Source: Clostridia bacterium (GTDB lineage: Bacteria; Bacillota; Clostridia; Christensenellales; CAG-138). Taken from it: a stretch of DNA of 5,430 nucleotides. Position numbers and translations under genes: made by a program. The number at the start of each line of letters is the position of its first letter. The stretch's first letter is position 1. The notes below the pieces were generated by a model. It was not told the DNA's origin. It saw nothing but the letters and a program-made list of their open reading frames with translations, and did no database searches. Of this stretch, positions 1 through 5,430 are shown piece after piece. Location of the stretch: positions 1-5,430 of the forward strand of contig JAFSFN010000082.1 of the NCBI GenBank assembly GCA_017435185.1. Reading direction: 5' to 3'.

Positions 1-432
1 AGCATCTGCCGCATCATCGGGTTTTGGAATGTCTTTAAGTGCCAAAAGCAGTTTTACCATTGCCTGCATTTGCTTCTTGTCTGCACGTCCGCTGCCCGTC
101 ACGGCGAGCTTTATCTGCATCGGCGTATATTCATAGAGAGGAAGCCCTGCCTGCTGTGCGGCGAGTATCGCTACGCCGCGGCCGGCACCTACCGAAAGAG
201 CTGTAGTAACATTGCGAGCAAAAAACAATTCTTCAAAAGCGACCTGTTCGGGCTTATAAATTTCAATGAGTTGATTTACTCCCCGGTACAGTTTTTGAAG
301 TCTTTGAGGAAACGGCTCTGTTGACGCTGTTTCGATAACACCGTAATCGACAGGCTTCACTTTATTGTTATTTACGCTTACAATGCCGTAACCGAGTATT
401 GCATACCCGGGATCTATGCCCAATATAATCAA
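1..432 (-). CDS. ruvC: Crossover junction endodeoxyribonuclease RuvC (N-terminal part, cut by window edge)
   Basis: Holliday junction resolvase: as a dimer with RuvAB it nicks four-way junctions symmetrically during recombinational repair in the cytoplasm. The visible 144 residues open with MIILGIDPGYAILGYG, the RuvC signature with the first catalytic Asp at residue 7. The second acidic position is in VAFEELFFARN (E67 or E68, E67 aligning best). The last two are in KPDDAADA (D140 and D143). All four acidic residues are therefore present, and the basic GSGRADKKQ segment precedes the final pair. About 25-30 C-terminal residues of a usual ~165-175 aa protein lie beyond the left edge. The start is TTG at 432-430. 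No ATG fits, since the family motif begins only three codons later, and GAGGAG at 446-441 sits 8 bases upstream. It lies 98 bases downstream of the BofC-like gene with no clear terminator between. Family assignment is very secure; the TTG start is inferred from spacing. Confidence 0.97.
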   Translation of the reverse strand, partial: MIILGIDPGYAILGYGIVSVNNNKVKPVDYGVIETASTEPFPQRLQKLYRGVNQLIEIYKPEQVAFEELFFARNVTTALSVGAGRGVAILAAQQAGLPLYEYTPMQIKLAVTGSGRADKKQMQAMVKLLLALKDIPKPDDAADA

Positions 433-453
433 TGCTACTTCTCCTCATTGCAC

Positions 454-482
454 ATTTTACCACAATGACAATAATTGCACAA
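454..482 (-). promoter_or_regulatory. Candidate sigma-A type promoter with extended -10, upstream of ruvC
   Basis: On the minus strand TTGTGC (482-477) is followed after exactly 17 bases by TAAAAT (459-454), and the -10 is preceded by TGG, giving a TGn extended -10. The -35 matches the consensus at only three positions, which an extended -10 can compensate. Transcription would begin near 447, leaving a very short leader that contains the ruvC ribosome binding site. ruvC could then be expressed independently of the upstream gene, in addition to any read-through. Based on motif and spacing only. Confidence 0.4.
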
Positions 483-530
483 GACAAGCAGCTCACAGTT
501 TTCTCTATATTTTCAGGCACTTTTTACATT

Positions 531-1109
531 TTAGCTGTCAGCATTCTCAAAATATTGGTTTATTTCATCAAAATTCGAAAAAGGTATACCCGACTGAAGT
601 TCCGCCTTGAAATTTTCATCCAGCTCATCCATTTTTTGTTCTATATCCATGACATGATTTTCTTCCAAGGTATCGATGCTTCTTTTGTATACAGCAATTT
701 TTCCGTTATCGGATCTGACCACATAGTGTCTTGGGCAATAGCCGTGTTCCGCCCTTGTTAAAACCACTCTTTTCGCATTGAATACCGATATTTCCCTGTT
801 TTCATACTTTTCTCTCACTTCTTCCAAAGACATACCCACAATGCGGTCACTGCATTTTTCTTCCGCTTCATGGCCGCACGCGTCAAACCTGACCATCCAG
901 GCAACCTGCGCATCAGGTCCTACCGATGCTATACCGATATTGTCCACCTTTGCGGCAAGTTCGGGAGAATAGCCGTCCCCCTCCTTTTTGTCCGTTACAT
1001 TTGCGAAATTATTCCCTAAAACAGCGCCCGCCGCAGCACCCAACAACAAAGATATTGCAGCACACAGCATCAGTGTTGTTTTTGTACTGTTAAAATTGAT
1101 CTTTTTCAT
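531..1109 (-). CDS. BofC C-terminal-domain-like membrane-anchored protein
   Basis: A 192-residue protein. Residues 1-11 are short and basic, and a hydrophobic Ala/Leu/Gly segment at about 12-33 acts as a membrane anchor or uncleaved signal, so the rest should lie outside the cytoplasmic membrane. The body (about 68-145) shows the order CGH (C78, H80), C86, an 'IVGMSLEEVREKYEN' segment, 'ISVFNAKRVVLTR', CPRHYVV (C125, H128) and 'DNGKIAVYK'. The last part resembles the BofC C-terminal domain (HY..+..G.IAVYK). The tail (150-192) is acidic and probably helical. In Bacillus subtilis BofC restrains SpoIVB, a PDZ serine protease that signals across the forespore membrane; the extra Cys/His residues here differ from that protein. 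The start is well supported: ATG with GGAGG at 1123-1119, 9 bases upstream. It follows the htrA terminator and precedes ruvC, mirroring the bofC-ruvAB neighbourhood of Bacillus. The assignment rests on remembered motif and synteny; the function is unproven, hence no symbol. Confidence 0.65.
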   Translation of the reverse strand: MKKINFNSTKTTLMLCAAISLLLGAAAGAVLGNNFANVTDKKEGDGYSPELAAKVDNIGIASVGPDAQVAWMVRFDACGHEAEEKCSDRIVGMSLEEVREKYENREISVFNAKRVVLTRAEHGYCPRHYVVRSDNGKIAVYKRSIDTLEENHVMDIEQKMDELDENFKAELQSGIPFSNFDEINQYFENADS

Positions 1110-1164
1110 TCAAGCAATCCTCCATTTATTTTTTTGGTTAGTATTGCCTGAACTGCAGCGCACT

Positions 1165-1201
1165 AAACAAAAAGCACCCGAACAATCACTCGGATGCTTT
1201 T
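1165..1201 (-). terminator. Rho-independent terminator after htrA
   Basis: In the minus-strand transcript a 12-bp stem forms between 1201-1190 (AAAAGCATCCGA) and 1181-1170 (TCGGGTGCTTTT), with one U-G wobble and an 8-base loop (1189-1182). It is followed by another T and a T-rich run (TTTTTGTTT in total). It begins 17 bases after the htrA stop codon and ends about 55 bases before the start of the BofC-like gene, so it separates the two transcription units. The plus-strand reading has a poorer T-tract and no gene to end. Confidence 0.88.
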
Positions 1202-1218
1202 ATTGTTATTCAACTTAA

Positions 1219-2532
1219 TTATTCAAAACGCTCAAACGAGAATTCCTCTTCAATAGTCTCAGAACCCATTTCGTTGAGGTCACCCACCGTAACGGTGATA
1301 TCGAGCGTTTCGCCATTTCTCCACACTTCAAGCATGAGCTTATCGCCCACACTGCACGACTGCACAAGCTCGACAAAGCGTTCCTGGTCATGGAGTTTCT
1401 CGCCGTTGCAGCTCAAGATTATATCGCCTACGCGCACTCCTGCTTCATGACCCATGCCGTCTTTTGTTACGGTAACCACCAAAACGCCTTCGGGTATGGT
1501 GTAGTATTTAGACTGAACTTCATTTACAGTGGACACCGATACGCCGATTCCCGGGCGTTCTATCTTTCCCTGCAAAATGAGCTGGTCAACTATTTTCATT
1601 GCATTATGCATCGGTATTGCAAACCCAAGACCCTCTGCCGAAATGGCATTGCCGTATTCATCATAGCTTGCGGTAACCGTTTTTGCAGACGCAATGCCAA
1701 TTACCTCGCCTTTCATGTTAAGGAGCGGGCCGCCGCTGCTACCGGGGTTTATAGCCGCATCCGTCTGTATGTATTCATTCGTTCTGCCTTCAATATTCAC
1801 GGTCCTGATAGCCGCCGATATTATACCGAACGTGGTAGTGCCTGCCAATTCTCTGCCTGTCGGGTCACCTATTGCTATTACGAACTCGCCCACACGCACA
1901 TTTTCGGAATCACCGATTTTAAGTGCGGTGCCCGTATATTTCGGGTCAACCTTTATCACTGCTACATCAGAACTTTTATCCATGCCGAGCACTTCAGCCT
2001 CTATCTCCTCATCACCTGAGAGAAGAACCGTTATCCTGTCAGCATCTTCAACTATGTGGGCGTTTGTGAGTATGTATCCGTTTGTTGAAATAACAAATCC
2101 TGTTCCGCTGCCCTGTTCAAGTTCTGATTCATATTCATCTGAATAACCGTAATTGAGAATACCCACAATGCCCGGAGCAAGCTGTTCAACTATTTCGGGA
2201 ATGGGATTTACCTGATCGGTTATTACGGGTGCTTTGCCGTCAAACTCAACGCTGGGAGCAATATATGTCGTAGACGGAGTTGCCGATGCACTGCCTGACA
2301 CATCAGGAGTTCCAATCTCAGTCGTAGGTTCTGCCGACGGCGAAGCTGTCACAACAGGCGGTAAAACTTCTTTAAGCGAAGTAAAAGACAGCCGCATGAC
2401 AAACGCAAGCACAAAGCCGATTATAAACGCAATGAGACCCGTGACGATATAGCTAAGGGCACGGTCATTCTTTTTCTTGCTCTTACCGTAAAAGTTTTGG
2501 TTTTCTGCGTTTTGATAATAATTGTTTTCCAT
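1219..2532 (-). CDS. htrA: Membrane-anchored HtrA/DegP-family serine protease with one PDZ domain
   Basis: Extracytoplasmic quality-control protease (peptidase family S1C) that degrades or chaperones misfolded exported proteins. Counted from the ATG it has 437 residues: a charged, Asn/Gln/Tyr-rich cytoplasmic head (1-24); one transmembrane segment (about 25-47); a Ser/Thr/Pro-rich linker (about 57-97); a trypsin-like domain (about 115-310); one PDZ domain (about 326-417); and an acidic C-terminal tail. The catalytic triad is complete: H159 in TNAHIV, D189 in SSDVAVIKV, S266 in NPGSSGGPL. The PDZ shows RPGIGV and the AGVRVGDIILSCNG stretch, with two cysteines (C375, C393). Size and layout match Bacillus HtrA (about 450 aa) better than periplasmic DegP. 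The ATG at 2532-2530 is preferred over an in-frame GTG at 2541-2539, because AGGAG (2545-2541) overlaps that GTG and lies 8 bases before the ATG. It starts 18 bases after the kinase stop, so it is probably co-transcribed and controlled by the adjacent two-component system. The gene ends at a strong terminator. Confidence 0.95.
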   Translation of the reverse strand: MENNYYQNAENQNFYGKSKKKNDRALSYIVTGLIAFIIGFVLAFVMRLSFTSLKEVLPPVVTASPSAEPTTEIGTPDVSGSASATPSTTYIAPSVEFDGKAPVITDQVNPIPEIVEQLAPGIVGILNYGYSDEYESELEQGSGTGFVISTNGYILTNAHIVEDADRITVLLSGDEEIEAEVLGMDKSSDVAVIKVDPKYTGTALKIGDSENVRVGEFVIAIGDPTGRELAGTTTFGIISAAIRTVNIEGRTNEYIQTDAAINPGSSGGPLLNMKGEVIGIASAKTVTASYDEYGNAISAEGLGFAIPMHNAMKIVDQLILQGKIERPGIGVSVSTVNEVQSKYYTIPEGVLVVTVTKDGMGHEAGVRVGDIILSCNGEKLHDQERFVELVQSCSVGDKLMLEVWRNGETLDITVTVGDLNEMGSETIEEEFSFERFE

Positions 2533-2550
2533 TTGCTTCACTCCTGCTTA

Positions 2551-4011
2551 CTAAATCAAACCTCTGCGAGTTGGTGTGCTTCGTTTCAACGTGAACACAA
2601 AGCGTGTACCGCCCCCGCGCGGACTGTCTACTGCTATTGTTTGACCATGCTGGTCTATTATACGCTTTACTATCGAAAGGCCAAGACCCGTACCCGATGA
2701 ACCTGTCGGAGTATGTGCCTTTTCGACTTTATAGAATCTGTCAAAAACATATTTTCTGTCTTCACGAGGTATGCCCTTGCCGAAGTCTCTCACGGAAACA
2801 GTCGTCTGTCTTCTGCCTGCACGAGATGAAAGCACGAGCTTCCCTCCGTCCGGAGAATATTTGATAGCATTATCAATGAGGTTTCTGAGCACCTGTGCTA
2901 TCTGACCCGGATCAGCTTCAACATAGATATGTTCTTCATCAAAGTCAACATCGACATCTATTTGTTTTGTGTTTATTCTTGCTTCAAAAGTTATCAAAGT
3001 TCTGATTATGAGTTCGTTGATATCAAATGTTTCTATATTTATTTTTACCTGTCCCGATTCTATTCTTGCCAAGTCGAGCAAGTCGTTTACCATCGCAGTC
3101 ATTCGATTGTTTTCGCCGATTACTATCTCAAGATATTTATCATATTCTTCAACGGGGATAGTTCCGTCCTGCATGGCTTCCAAAAAGCCGCGCATACTCG
3201 TGAGCGGAGACCGAAGCTCATGGGAAACATTTGCCACGAAACTTCTTCTGACCTGTTCAAGATTGTCAAGCTCATCAGCCATTGCATTAAAGCTCCTTGC
3301 AAGCTGACCCACTTCATCCGAGCCCGACGCCTTTACCCTCGCTGTAAACTGACCCTTTGTAAAGCGCTTGACCGTATTGTTCATATCCACTATGGGCTTT
3401 GTTATTCTGTTTGTAAGGTAGGATACTGCCAATACTGCCAACACTATCGCAATAAACGCCGACAAAAGCAGATCCAAATATATCTGCTTGAGCGACGCTC
3501 TCATAAAACTCGTATCAGCGTGTATGAACATAACGCCCAAAGTATTCCCCGCTTCATCAACTATCGGGGAAGCAACTGTGATGAACGGAACTGAAACGGC
3601 CTCTGAAAGCACTTTTTCTTTTATTCGAACAGCTTTGCCTGCACTTATAACCTCTCCAGTCGAAGAAGCAAGGTCGATATTTGTATAATCGCCCCATTTT
3701 TCAGCGTTTTCCGCATCGACAAAGTCCGACTTTTCATACAGCTCATTGCTGAAACGAAGCTGTATCAACGCATCATATTTGCGCGCAGTCATGAGCAGCT
3801 CATTTTCAGCAGTTTTTTTAGTGCTTTCATTTATGTATTCGCTGACTATTATTTTGTTTATTGCCTCTGCTTCTCTGAAAAGCTCGGCTTTTTTTTCATT
3901 AACATACCGGTTTTCAAACATTCCGCCCACAGCAACGCCCAAAAGAGCCAAAAGCGAAAGCGTCACTGCCAGATATGTAACCAGCATTCTTGAAAATAGA
4001 TTTTTGAACAT
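2551..4011 (-). CDS. Two-component sensor histidine kinase (extracytoplasmic sensor, HAMP, HisKA, HATPase)
   Basis: Membrane kinase of 486 residues that should phosphorylate the response regulator encoded just upstream. Order of parts: TM1 at about 9-30; an extracytoplasmic loop of about 145 residues (32-176) whose end, ASPIVDEAGNTLGVMFIHAD, looks like a Cache/PAS-type sensor fold; TM2 at about 177-199; HAMP at about 200-252; and HisKA with the phospho-accepting H264 in FVANVSHELRSPLTSMRGF. The ATPase domain has an N box (N377, N381 in RNLIDNAIKYSPDGG), a G1 box (D409-G413 in DFGKGIP), an F box (FDRFYK, 423-428) and a G2 box (GTGLGL, 440-445). All catalytic motifs are intact. There is no cytoplasmic PAS domain between HAMP and HisKA, unlike WalK. 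The layout resembles PhoR/ResE/CssS-type kinases. The ATG lies 15 bases after the regulator stop and has only a weak AGG upstream, so coupling to translation of the regulator is possible. The signal is unknown; the protease linkage suggests envelope or secretion stress. Confidence 0.95.
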   Translation of the reverse strand: MFKNLFSRMLVTYLAVTLSLLALLGVAVGGMFENRYVNEKKAELFREAEAINKIIVSEYINESTKKTAENELLMTARKYDALIQLRFSNELYEKSDFVDAENAEKWGDYTNIDLASSTGEVISAGKAVRIKEKVLSEAVSVPFITVASPIVDEAGNTLGVMFIHADTSFMRASLKQIYLDLLLSAFIAIVLAVLAVSYLTNRITKPIVDMNNTVKRFTKGQFTARVKASGSDEVGQLARSFNAMADELDNLEQVRRSFVANVSHELRSPLTSMRGFLEAMQDGTIPVEEYDKYLEIVIGENNRMTAMVNDLLDLARIESGQVKINIETFDINELIIRTLITFEARINTKQIDVDVDFDEEHIYVEADPGQIAQVLRNLIDNAIKYSPDGGKLVLSSRAGRRQTTVSVRDFGKGIPREDRKYVFDRFYKVEKAHTPTGSSGTGLGLSIVKRIIDQHGQTIAVDSPRGGGTRFVFTLKRSTPTRRGLI

Positions 4012-4026
4012 CTGCTTGAAAGCCTA

Positions 4027-4710
4027 TTACTTTTTATTCAATTCAAATTTGTAGCCCACGCCCCAGACAGTTTTAAGTTCCCAATTATCGTTTACGCCAA
4101 GTTTTTCACGGATACGCTTAACATGAACATCTACTGTGCGCGAATCGCCGAAGAAATCGAAGCCCCAGACTTGTTCAAGAAGCTGTTCGCGAGTAAACAC
4201 TTTGCCCTCTCTCGATGCAAGGAAGAAAAGGAGTTCTATTTCCTTGGGCGGCATCTCAAGCTGTTTGTCGCCAAGCAGTACAGAATAGTTTTCGAGCGAA
4301 ACAGTAAGGCCCTCGTAAGAAATGATCTTTTCGCTCTCAGGCGAAGTCGTGCGACGCATGACTGCCTTTATTCTTGCAATAAGTTCCTTTGAATCGAAAG
4401 GCTTGACTATATAATCATCCGCACCCAAGTCAAGACCCTGAACTCTGTCAAGTGTATCGCCCTTTGCCGTGAGCATTATTACGGGAACGTCGGACTCCTT
4501 GCGCAGATTTGCAAGAACATCCCATCCGCCCATGCCGGGGAGCATGACATCAAGCACGACGAGTGCAGGCTGATACGCCTTGAATTCTTTTAATGCTGTA
4601 TCGCCTCTTTCGCAGGTTCTTACATCGTAACCTGCCTTTTTAAGATACATCTCGATTATAGCCAGTATGTTCTTATCATCATCAATTACGAGTATTTTGC
4701 TGTTCTCCAT
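4027..4710 (-). CDS. OmpR/PhoB-family response regulator
   Basis: Cytoplasmic DNA-binding regulator of 227 residues, the usual family size. The receiver domain (about 3-118) has the acidic cluster D10-D12 (ILVIDDD), the phospho-acceptor D54 (VVLDVMLPGMGG), the switch residue T81 (IMLTAK) and the conserved K103 (YIVKPF). The winged-helix domain (about 128-224) includes MPPKEIELLFFLA, the recognition-helix region SRTVDVHVKRIREKL (about 190-204) and the final wing with TVWGVGYKF. Every residue needed for phosphorylation is present. The ATG has a good AGGAG (4722-4718) 7 bases upstream. It leads an apparent operon with the kinase and htrA, 15 bases ahead of the kinase. Interleaved inverted repeats upstream (4766-4805) may be its own binding site, as autoregulation is common in this family. 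The sequence alone does not distinguish CssR-, WalR- or PhoP-like identity, so no symbol is given. Confidence 0.96.
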   Translation of the reverse strand: MENSKILVIDDDKNILAIIEMYLKKAGYDVRTCERGDTALKEFKAYQPALVVLDVMLPGMGGWDVLANLRKESDVPVIMLTAKGDTLDRVQGLDLGADDYIVKPFDSKELIARIKAVMRRTTSPESEKIISYEGLTVSLENYSVLLGDKQLEMPPKEIELLFFLASREGKVFTREQLLEQVWGFDFFGDSRTVDVHVKRIREKLGVNDNWELKTVWGVGYKFELNKK

Positions 4711-4752
4711 TTTCTTTCTCCTGTCGTAGGTAATAATTAGTTAAATTCGCGT

Positions 4753-4761
4753 TTTATAGTA
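4753..4761 (-). promoter_or_regulatory. Candidate -10 region for the regulator-kinase-htrA operon
   Basis: The minus strand reads TACTATAAA here, offering two overlapping -10 hexamers: TACTAT (4761-4756) and TATAAA (4758-4753). No good -35 lies 16-18 bases upstream. That position is occupied by the inverted repeat 4766-4792, which fits a promoter that needs an activator or is blocked by a repressor. The start of transcription would fall near 4746-4749, giving a leader of roughly 35-40 bases before the ATG. Modest support, from motif only. Confidence 0.4.
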
Positions 4762-4765
4762 TTCA

Positions 4766-4792
4766 TTAACAATTCTACCATTAAATTGTGAA
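4766..4792. repeat. Imperfect inverted repeat, possible operator
   Basis: The plus strand has TTAACAATT (4766-4774), nine bases of spacer, then AATTGTGAA (4784-4792). The arms are complementary at 8 of 9 positions. It covers the -35 zone relative to the candidate -10 at 4753-4761 in the 107-base gap between mutS2 and the response regulator. Arm length and spacing suit a dimeric DNA-binding protein. OmpR-family regulators more often bind direct repeats, so the binder is uncertain. Confidence 0.5.
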
Positions 4793-4805
4793 CATGGTAT
4801 GAATT
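4771..4805. repeat. Second, interleaved inverted repeat
   Basis: AATTCTACCAT (4771-4781) is complementary to ATGGTATGAATT (4794-4805) over 11 base pairs with a single bulged base, enclosing a 12-base loop. It shares its left arm and part of its loop with the inverted repeat at 4766-4792, so the two structures would exclude each other in RNA or single-stranded DNA. The stem is A/T-rich and is not followed by a T-run on the minus strand, so it is not a convincing mutS2 terminator. Confidence 0.45.
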
Positions 4806-4817
4806 TTATGCCGGAAA

Positions 4818-5430
4818 TTACTTTTTCAGTGTAACTACCGTTACTCCTGCATCACCCTCTCCGTAATTTCCCATGCGGAAGCTCTTCACGAGCTTGTGGC
4901 CTTTCAAAAACTGCCAAACACCGTTTCTGAGTGCACCCGTTCCTTTTCCGTGTATAATATTGACCTCTGACAATCCATGCATAAACGCATCACTTAAGTA
5001 TCCTTCAAGTACATGGCAGGCATCATCGACCAACATTCCCCTTATATCTATCTCAAAACTCACTCGTCCGCTCTTTGGAGCATCGGCATACGAAGACAGT
5101 TTTTCATGATTTTTTGTTTTCTCCTCCCTGCCTTTTGGCATCACCCGCACATCTTTGAGCTTAACGGTCATTTTGATTATTCCTGCCTGGACAACAAATT
5201 CTCCTTTTTGATTGGGAAGCGATACTACTGTTGCAGGCTTATCAACACTCATAACAAGCACCGTCTCTCCGACAGTTACCGTTTTCGGTATCTTCAAATT
5301 GTCGGTCCTGCTCTTTTTCTCGTTCTCATGGAGCGCGGCATCTTTTTTGCGCAATGAATCACGAGTTTCCTGTATTGCTCTTTCAAGCTGACGGCTGTCT
5401 GAGCTTCCCGTACTTCTGAGCTTTACAATA
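4818..5430 (-). CDS. mutS2: Endonuclease MutS2 (C-terminal part, cut by window edge)
   Basis: MutS2 is a MutS-related ATPase with a C-terminal nuclease domain, linked in Firmicutes to limiting recombination and to rescue of collided ribosomes. About 203 C-terminal residues are visible and the frame stays open to the right edge; an apparent start at 5354 is only an internal TTG (Leu). Parts in order of visible residue: a charged, helical stretch (about 10-45) that ends the coiled region; an SH3/KOW-like module (about 50-97, with VTVGETVLVMS and KMTVKLKDVRVM); a basic linker; and the Smr domain (about 124-203) with the DIRG motif (128-131), HGKGTGALR (160-168) and the closing GEGDAGVTVVTLK. The Smr motifs are intact; EGDAG replaces the more usual EGGSG. 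The MutS ATPase core and clamp lie outside the window. A freestanding Smr protein is unlikely, because the SH3-linker-Smr order is typical of MutS2. It ends 107 bases before the response regulator. Confidence 0.93.
   Translation of the reverse strand, partial: IVKLRSTGSSDSRQLERAIQETRDSLRKKDAALHENEKKSRTDNLKIPKTVTVGETVLVMSVDKPATVVSLPNQKGEFVVQAGIIKMTVKLKDVRVMPKGREEKTKNHEKLSSYADAPKSGRVSFEIDIRGMLVDDACHVLEGYLSDAFMHGLSEVNIIHGKGTGALRNGVWQFLKGHKLVKSFRMGNYGEGDAGVTVVTLKK

Noticed and set aside
70..324. Plus-strand open frame opposite ruvC
   Set aside because: It overlaps conserved RuvC coding sequence, including the region of the second catalytic residue, and has no motif of its own.
433..530. Terminator or small gene between the BofC-like gene and ruvC
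   Set aside because: No hairpin with a T-run and no short frame with a ribosome binding site was found; only the candidate ruvC promoter is supported.
1110..1168. Promoter for the BofC-like gene, including a possible sporulation-sigma -10 (AATACTA on the minus strand, near 1138-1144)
   Set aside because: A TACTAA/AATACTA element is present, but no matching -35 for sigma-A or sigma-G was found at suitable spacing. A promoter must exist somewhere after the terminator, but it cannot be named from this.
1390..2019. Long plus-strand open frame (209 codons) opposite htrA
   Set aside because: It lies antisense to a clearly conserved protease with a complete catalytic triad. Its translation is rich in Cys, Tyr and His without any domain, as expected of an antisense shadow.
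2929..3594. Plus-strand open frame (221 codons) opposite the histidine kinase
   Set aside because: It is antisense to the conserved HAMP, HisKA and part of the ATPase domain. The translation is low-complexity Tyr/Cys/His-rich with no recognisable motif or ribosome binding site.
4766..4800. PHO-box-like direct repeats upstream of the regulator
   Set aside because: TTCACA and TTAATG recur at 22-base distance on the minus strand, but the middle repeat (TGGTAG) does not match. The inverted-repeat reading explains the same bases better.
4723..4817. Rho-independent terminator for mutS2
   Set aside because: The inverted repeats there are A/T-rich and not followed by a T-run on the minus strand, so read-through into the regulator operon cannot be excluded.
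4818..5354. A standalone 178-residue Smr protein starting at 5354
   Set aside because: The codon at 5354-5352 is TTG, the frame stays open through the window edge with helical MutS2-like sequence, and no ribosome binding site precedes it.

Overview
The window is a compact, bacterial-type stretch of about 5.4 kb in which every credible gene lies on the minus strand. In the direction of transcription (high to low coordinates) the order is: the C-terminal part of mutS2 (cut by the right edge), an OmpR-family response regulator, a membrane sensor histidine kinase, a membrane-anchored HtrA-type serine protease with one PDZ domain, a rho-independent terminator, a small membrane-anchored BofC-like protein, and the N-terminal part of ruvC (cut by the left edge). 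The content points to a low-to-moderate GC Firmicute, most probably a member of the Clostridia. The grounds are strong AGGAG-type ribosome binding sites, MutS2 with a C-terminal Smr domain, a BofC-like gene beside a ruv gene (in Bacillus subtilis bofC sits directly upstream of ruvAB), and a two-component system linked to HtrA. The genus cannot be read from the sequence.

Right part (4711-5430): the MutS2 fragment shows a basic coiled region, an SH3/KOW-like domain and a complete Smr nuclease domain. The roughly 107-base gap to the response regulator has no clear terminator. It carries two interleaved inverted repeats at 4766-4805, next to a plausible -10 element, and is the best candidate control region in the window.

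Middle part (1165-4710): response regulator, kinase and protease are separated by only 15 and 18 bases, which suggests one operon closed by a strong hairpin plus T-run at 1165-1201. The kinase has an extracytoplasmic sensor, HAMP, HisKA and HATPase domains. The regulator has intact receiver and winged-helix domains. The natural reading is an envelope-stress circuit in which the kinase senses something outside the membrane and the regulator controls its own operon, including the HtrA protease that degrades or refolds damaged exported proteins. The signal and the autoregulation are inferences.

Left part (1-1168): a second unit begins after the terminator with a BofC-like protein carrying a conserved-looking Cys/His set (CxH and CPxxH), followed by ruvC, the Holliday junction resolvase. 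A plausible extended -10 promoter lies just before ruvC, which starts at TTG. No RNA gene, CRISPR array, mobile element or phage-like feature was seen. I did not find a clearly new system. The points most worth following are the composite inverted repeats before the regulator and the Cys/His-bearing BofC-like protein close to a PDZ protease.
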